Of a stretch of DNA of 6,565 nt, positions 5,829-6,565 are shown piece after piece; position 1 is the first letter of the stretch, and each line of letters starts with the position of its first letter. Position numbers and translations under genes: made by a program. Location of the stretch: assembly GCA_012517635.1 (NCBI GenBank), contig JAAYUP010000098.1:1-6565 (forward strand). Reading direction: 5' to 3'. The notes below the pieces were generated by a model. That model did no database searches. It was not told where the DNA came from and saw nothing but the letters and a program-made list of their open reading frames with translations. The DNA comes from Candidatus Atribacter alterifermentans (GTDB lineage: Bacteria; Atribacterota; Atribacteria; Atribacterales; Atribacteraceae).

Positions 5829-5893
5829 TTTTACATAATATACCTTATGGGAACCACTTTTGAAACCAAATCGAACACTTTTTCAATCATTTT
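5829..5893. other. Short convergent spacer between DUF1844 gene and hflX
   Basis: These 65 AT-rich bases separate two genes that run toward each other. The only symmetry I see is TTGAAA (5860-5865) with TTTCAA (5881-5886), a weak 6-base-pair stem with a 15-base loop. It is followed on the + strand by TCATTTTTTAAG, already in the hflX 3' end. I see no strong terminator, so transcripts from either side may overlap. Confidence 0.4.
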
Positions 5894-6565
5894 TTAAGAT
5901 GAAAAATACCGCTGACGAATGCGTCCGGTTACTTCTCGAGATATCGAACAACGGATTTCAACCATACCATCCATTCGATATGTTATATTTTCGATATAGC
6001 CGTGCTGGTATATCTCTTTTTCGATCTGAGGAAGATTTTGGTAGCTTACTGTAAGATTCAGACTTTCCCGATTTCTTTTCAATATTTTACCAACCATCTC
6101 GATTAAGTTTTCAATACCGATTTTTTTCTCGGCTGATATCATAACAACTGGATAATCATCAAACCAATCACGTGATAGAACTGGGACGGTCTCAACCATA
6201 TCAATTTTATTGAAAACAATAATCTTCGGTCGGCAGGATATAGCCATATTTTGTAAGATTCGGCTAATCACCTTATGGTGTTCCAAATAATTGGGGTCTG
6301 AAGCATCTAATACCTCGAGAAGACAATCAGCATCGTTTATCTCGTCTAAAGTGGCTCGAAAGGCATCAATGAGTGTTTCCGGCATTTCCCGTATAAACCC
6401 TACTGTATCAGTAAAAATCACTGAACCAATCCCCGGCAAAAATGCTTTTCGAGCTGTTGGATCAAGAGTTGCAAATAATCGATCCTCTACATAAGCATGG
6501 GCACTGGTAAGGCTATTTAGAAGTGTCGACTTCCCAGCATTGGTATAGCCCACAATAGCAACAAT
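5894..6565 (-). CDS. hflX: GTPase HflX, GTPase domain and C-terminus (5' end outside window)
   Basis: HflX is a ribosome-binding GTPase that splits stalled or hibernating 70S/100S ribosomes, notably under heat or other stress in E. coli and Staphylococcus. Here 223 residues are visible and the frame is open through the right edge, so the N-terminal HflX domain is missing. The fragment begins IVAIVGYTNAGKSTLLN (G1 P-loop). The GTG at 6551-6553 is the Val of this strand, not a start. Next come DTVGFIREMPETLIDAFRAT (G3 with the HflX-specific extension), LEVLDASDP, NKIDMVE (G4) and MISAEKKIGIENL (G5). A short C-terminal domain follows, ending RIRQRYFSS. DTVGF(I/V)RxxP identifies HflX among Era-like GTPases. 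It is convergent with the miaA-DUF1844 block, with 65 bases between stop codons. Full-length HflX is usually 370-430 residues. The family call is firm. Confidence 0.95.
   Translation of the reverse strand: MVAIVGYTNAGKSTLLNSLTSAHAYVEDRLFATLDPTARKAFLPGIGSVIFTDTVGFIREMPETLIDAFRATLDEINDADCLLEVLDASDPNYLEHHKVISRILQNMAISCRPKIIVFNKIDMVETVPVLSRDWFDDYPVVMISAEKKIGIENLIEMVGKILKRNRESLNLTVSYQNLPQIEKEIYQHGYIENITYRMDGMVEIRCSISREVTGRIRQRYFSS

Noticed and set aside
5860..5886. TTGAAA/TTTCAA symmetry as a terminator for the DUF1844 gene or hflX
   Set aside because: The stem is only 6 base pairs, AT-rich, with a 15-base loop; too weak to call a terminator.
5860..6494. + strand frames at 5860-6054 and 6291-6494 opposite hflX
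   Set aside because: Antisense shadows of the HflX GTPase domain with no motif; hflX has all its G motifs in the other direction.

Overview
This is an ordinary, densely packed stretch of a bacterial chromosome. It is AT-rich and holds seven housekeeping or RNA-metabolism genes on the + strand and one convergent gene on the - strand. The order is recX (5' end cut off) - rny - ymdB - spoVS - miaB - miaA - DUF1844 protein, then hflX (5' end cut off) facing them. I see no mobile element, CRISPR array, tRNA, rRNA or phage gene, and no reading frame that looks foreign. I do not see a new multi-gene system.

Layout. Positions 1-320 hold the C-terminal part of RecX. A 198-base gap (321-518) carries good sigma-70-type promoter candidates and the Shine-Dalgarno site for rny. 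Positions 519-3159 hold rny, ymdB and spoVS, with strong Shine-Dalgarno sites and alternative start codons (TTG for ymdB, GTG for spoVS). A long perfect hairpin (3170-3222) separates them from a second tightly linked block: miaB, miaA (23-base overlap) and the DUF1844 gene (4-base ATGA overlap). A 65-base spacer without a clear terminator then meets the 3' end of hflX.

How the genes fit together. RNase Y (membrane-tethered mRNA endonuclease) and YmdB (metallophosphoesterase) are long-standing neighbours of SpoVS in Firmicutes. MiaA and MiaB act in sequence on A37 of tRNAs reading UNN codons: MiaA adds the isopentenyl group and MiaB the methylthio group. HflX is a ribosome-associated GTPase. 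The theme is RNA turnover and translation quality, next to the recombination regulator RecX. From memory, the order resembles the Bacillus recA-rny-ymdB-spoVS-miaB region and the miaA-hfq-hflX group, with mutS/mutL missing and DUF1844 where hfq might be expected.

Organism (inference). RNase Y, YmdB and SpoVS point to Firmicutes or relatives, whereas DUF1844 is, as I recall, commoner outside classical Firmicutes (for example Thermotogota, Atribacterota, deltaproteobacteria). An AT-rich Atribacterota-like or deep Clostridia/Thermotogota-like bacterium would fit, but I cannot place it from sequence alone. The most unusual points are motif losses in MiaA, an altered motif in MiaB, and the two hairpins flanking spoVS.
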